Assembly: GCA_937941745.1 (NCBI GenBank)
Contig: CALDGV010000039.1
Location: 1-6,661, forward strand
Length of the DNA: 6,661 nt
Origin: an uncultured Prosthecobacter sp.
GTDB lineage: Bacteria; Verrucomicrobiota; Verrucomicrobiia; Verrucomicrobiales; Verrucomicrobiaceae
Direction: 5' to 3'
The position numbers and the translations under genes were made by a program. The notes under the pieces were generated by a model. The model searched no databases and was not told the DNA's origin. It worked only from the letters and a program-made list of their open reading frames with translations. Within the stretch, counting starts at the first letter, position 1. Every line of letters starts with the position of its first letter. This document shows positions 5,976 to 6,661 of this stretch, piece after piece.

Positions 5976-6661
5976 TCAGATGGCGTGGTCGGCAGGCAGA
6001 TCGGCACCGTTCCAGACCTGGCAGGCAGACCAGTCCGCTTTGGCCCCCGACCAAAAATCATCGTCGGGAGGCAAGCCGAGCGGCAGGAAGGCAAAAGTGC
6101 AGAGGTAGAGGCTGCCGGTGCTGATGTAGCTCTCGCCGAGGGACGGTTGATGGCCGGAGAGGCCGATGCGGAGCCAGCCTTGATCATCGAACGTGCCTGT
6201 AGGCGTGAGGGTGCGCTGAATGACGGCACTCAAAGCACCGCGAACCTGCGCAGGAGGCACACCGACAGGCAACTGCCGCCGCAGCGCCATGTCCGCGAGG
6301 TGATGAAAAGCTCCGCAGCGGTAGGTAATGGAGCGGCCGATGGGCGGATACGTGCCGTCAGGCGCGATGAGTCGCTCCTGGATGGCGGCGAAGCGCTGCG
6401 CACGCTTCATGATGGTGGCGCGGTGCCCTTCCCAACGCGCATCGAAGGGCTTCATGAGATCAAGCACTGCGAGCAGCATGGGCTGGATGACGAAGCTGTT
6501 GTAGTAGTCCCAGTGAAACTTAGGGCCGTCGCCATACATGCCATCGCCCTGATACCACTCCTCGTGCGCGGTGATGGCGGTCTCGATGGGTTCTGGCAGC
6601 CACGAAGCACCGATGGAAGCGAGAAAGGCCTCGATGGTGGCGGAGAAGAGCAGCCAGTTGT
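5976..6661 (-). CDS. DUF2264 family protein, C-terminal part (runs off right edge)
   Basis: About 227 C-terminal residues are visible; the frame stays open to the right edge, so the start lies outside. The stretch NWLLFSATIEAFL, then EEWYQGDGMYGDGPKFHWDYYNSFVIQPM, split here as WYQGDGMYGDGP and FHWDYYNSFV, is the hallmark of DUF2264 (Pfam PF10022). So is the ending with GYxS-type STGSLYLC, FLPLGLPP, FW and a final ADHAI. The family is predicted to have a toroid fold like glycan-active enzymes. Its members often lie in polysaccharide-degradation loci, but I know no activity to assign safely. The abundant Trp, Tyr, Asp and His fit a carbohydrate-binding cleft. It is 44 bases upstream of ric on the same strand, so the two could share a transcript, although their functions seem unrelated. 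A signal peptide, if any, is beyond the window. Confidence 0.85.
   Translation of the reverse strand, partial: NWLLFSATIEAFLASIGASWLPEPIETAITAHEEWYQGDGMYGDGPKFHWDYYNSFVIQPMLLAVLDLMKPFDARWEGHRATIMKRAQRFAAIQERLIAPDGTYPPIGRSITYRCGAFHHLADMALRRQLPVGVPPAQVRGALSAVIQRTLTPTGTFDDQGWLRIGLSGHQPSLGESYISTGSLYLCTFAFLPLGLPPDDDFWSGAKADWSACQVWNGADLPADHAI

Noticed and set aside
5932..6054. N-terminal extension of the RIC protein
   Set aside because: It overlaps the 3' end of the DUF2264 gene, has no family similarity, and would make the protein longer than its family.

Overview
The window is GC-rich, densely packed bacterial DNA. It carries five complete protein genes and two partial ones, with no RNA genes, mobile elements or CRISPR. 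Gene content suggests a Gram-negative, probably Verrucomicrobiota-like (or other PVC-group) heterotroph. The evidence is a secreted heparinase-II/III-type protein, a BNR_4-type beta-propeller protein and a DUF2264 protein beside periplasmic nitrate reductase genes, with Shine-Dalgarno sequences absent before most starts. The taxonomic call is an inference, not a sequence match.

Left end (1-693, minus strand): the start of a nitrate-respiration operon. napD (Tat-signal chaperone) is followed by napA (periplasmic nitrate reductase large subunit), which runs off the left edge. The two genes share an ATGA stop/start overlap. The 138-base divergent gap to the next gene holds a good sigma70-like promoter candidate for napDA, whose spacer is filled by a perfect inverted repeat that could be an operator.

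Middle (832-5209, plus strand): three closely spaced co-directional genes that may form one operon. They encode a DRE-TIM 4-hydroxy-2-oxovalerate-aldolase-like enzyme (cytosolic), an exported seven-bladed-propeller type BNR_4 protein with three Asp boxes, and an exported heparinase II/III-like polysaccharide lyase. The two exported proteins look like a set for eliminative cleavage of an acidic, perhaps sulfated, polysaccharide. The aldolase could act on the 2-keto-3-deoxy acids produced downstream, but that link is a hypothesis.

Right end (5206-6661, minus strand): a di-iron RIC/YtfE/ScdA protein (repair of nitrosatively or oxidatively damaged iron centres), whose stop codon overlaps that of the convergent lyase gene. 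Upstream of it on the same strand is the C-terminal part of a DUF2264 protein that runs off the right edge. The nitrate genes (nap) and the damage-repair gene (ric) make biological sense together. The glycan genes lie between and beyond them, so the locus looks like two interleaved modules: nitrogen-oxide metabolism and polysaccharide breakdown.
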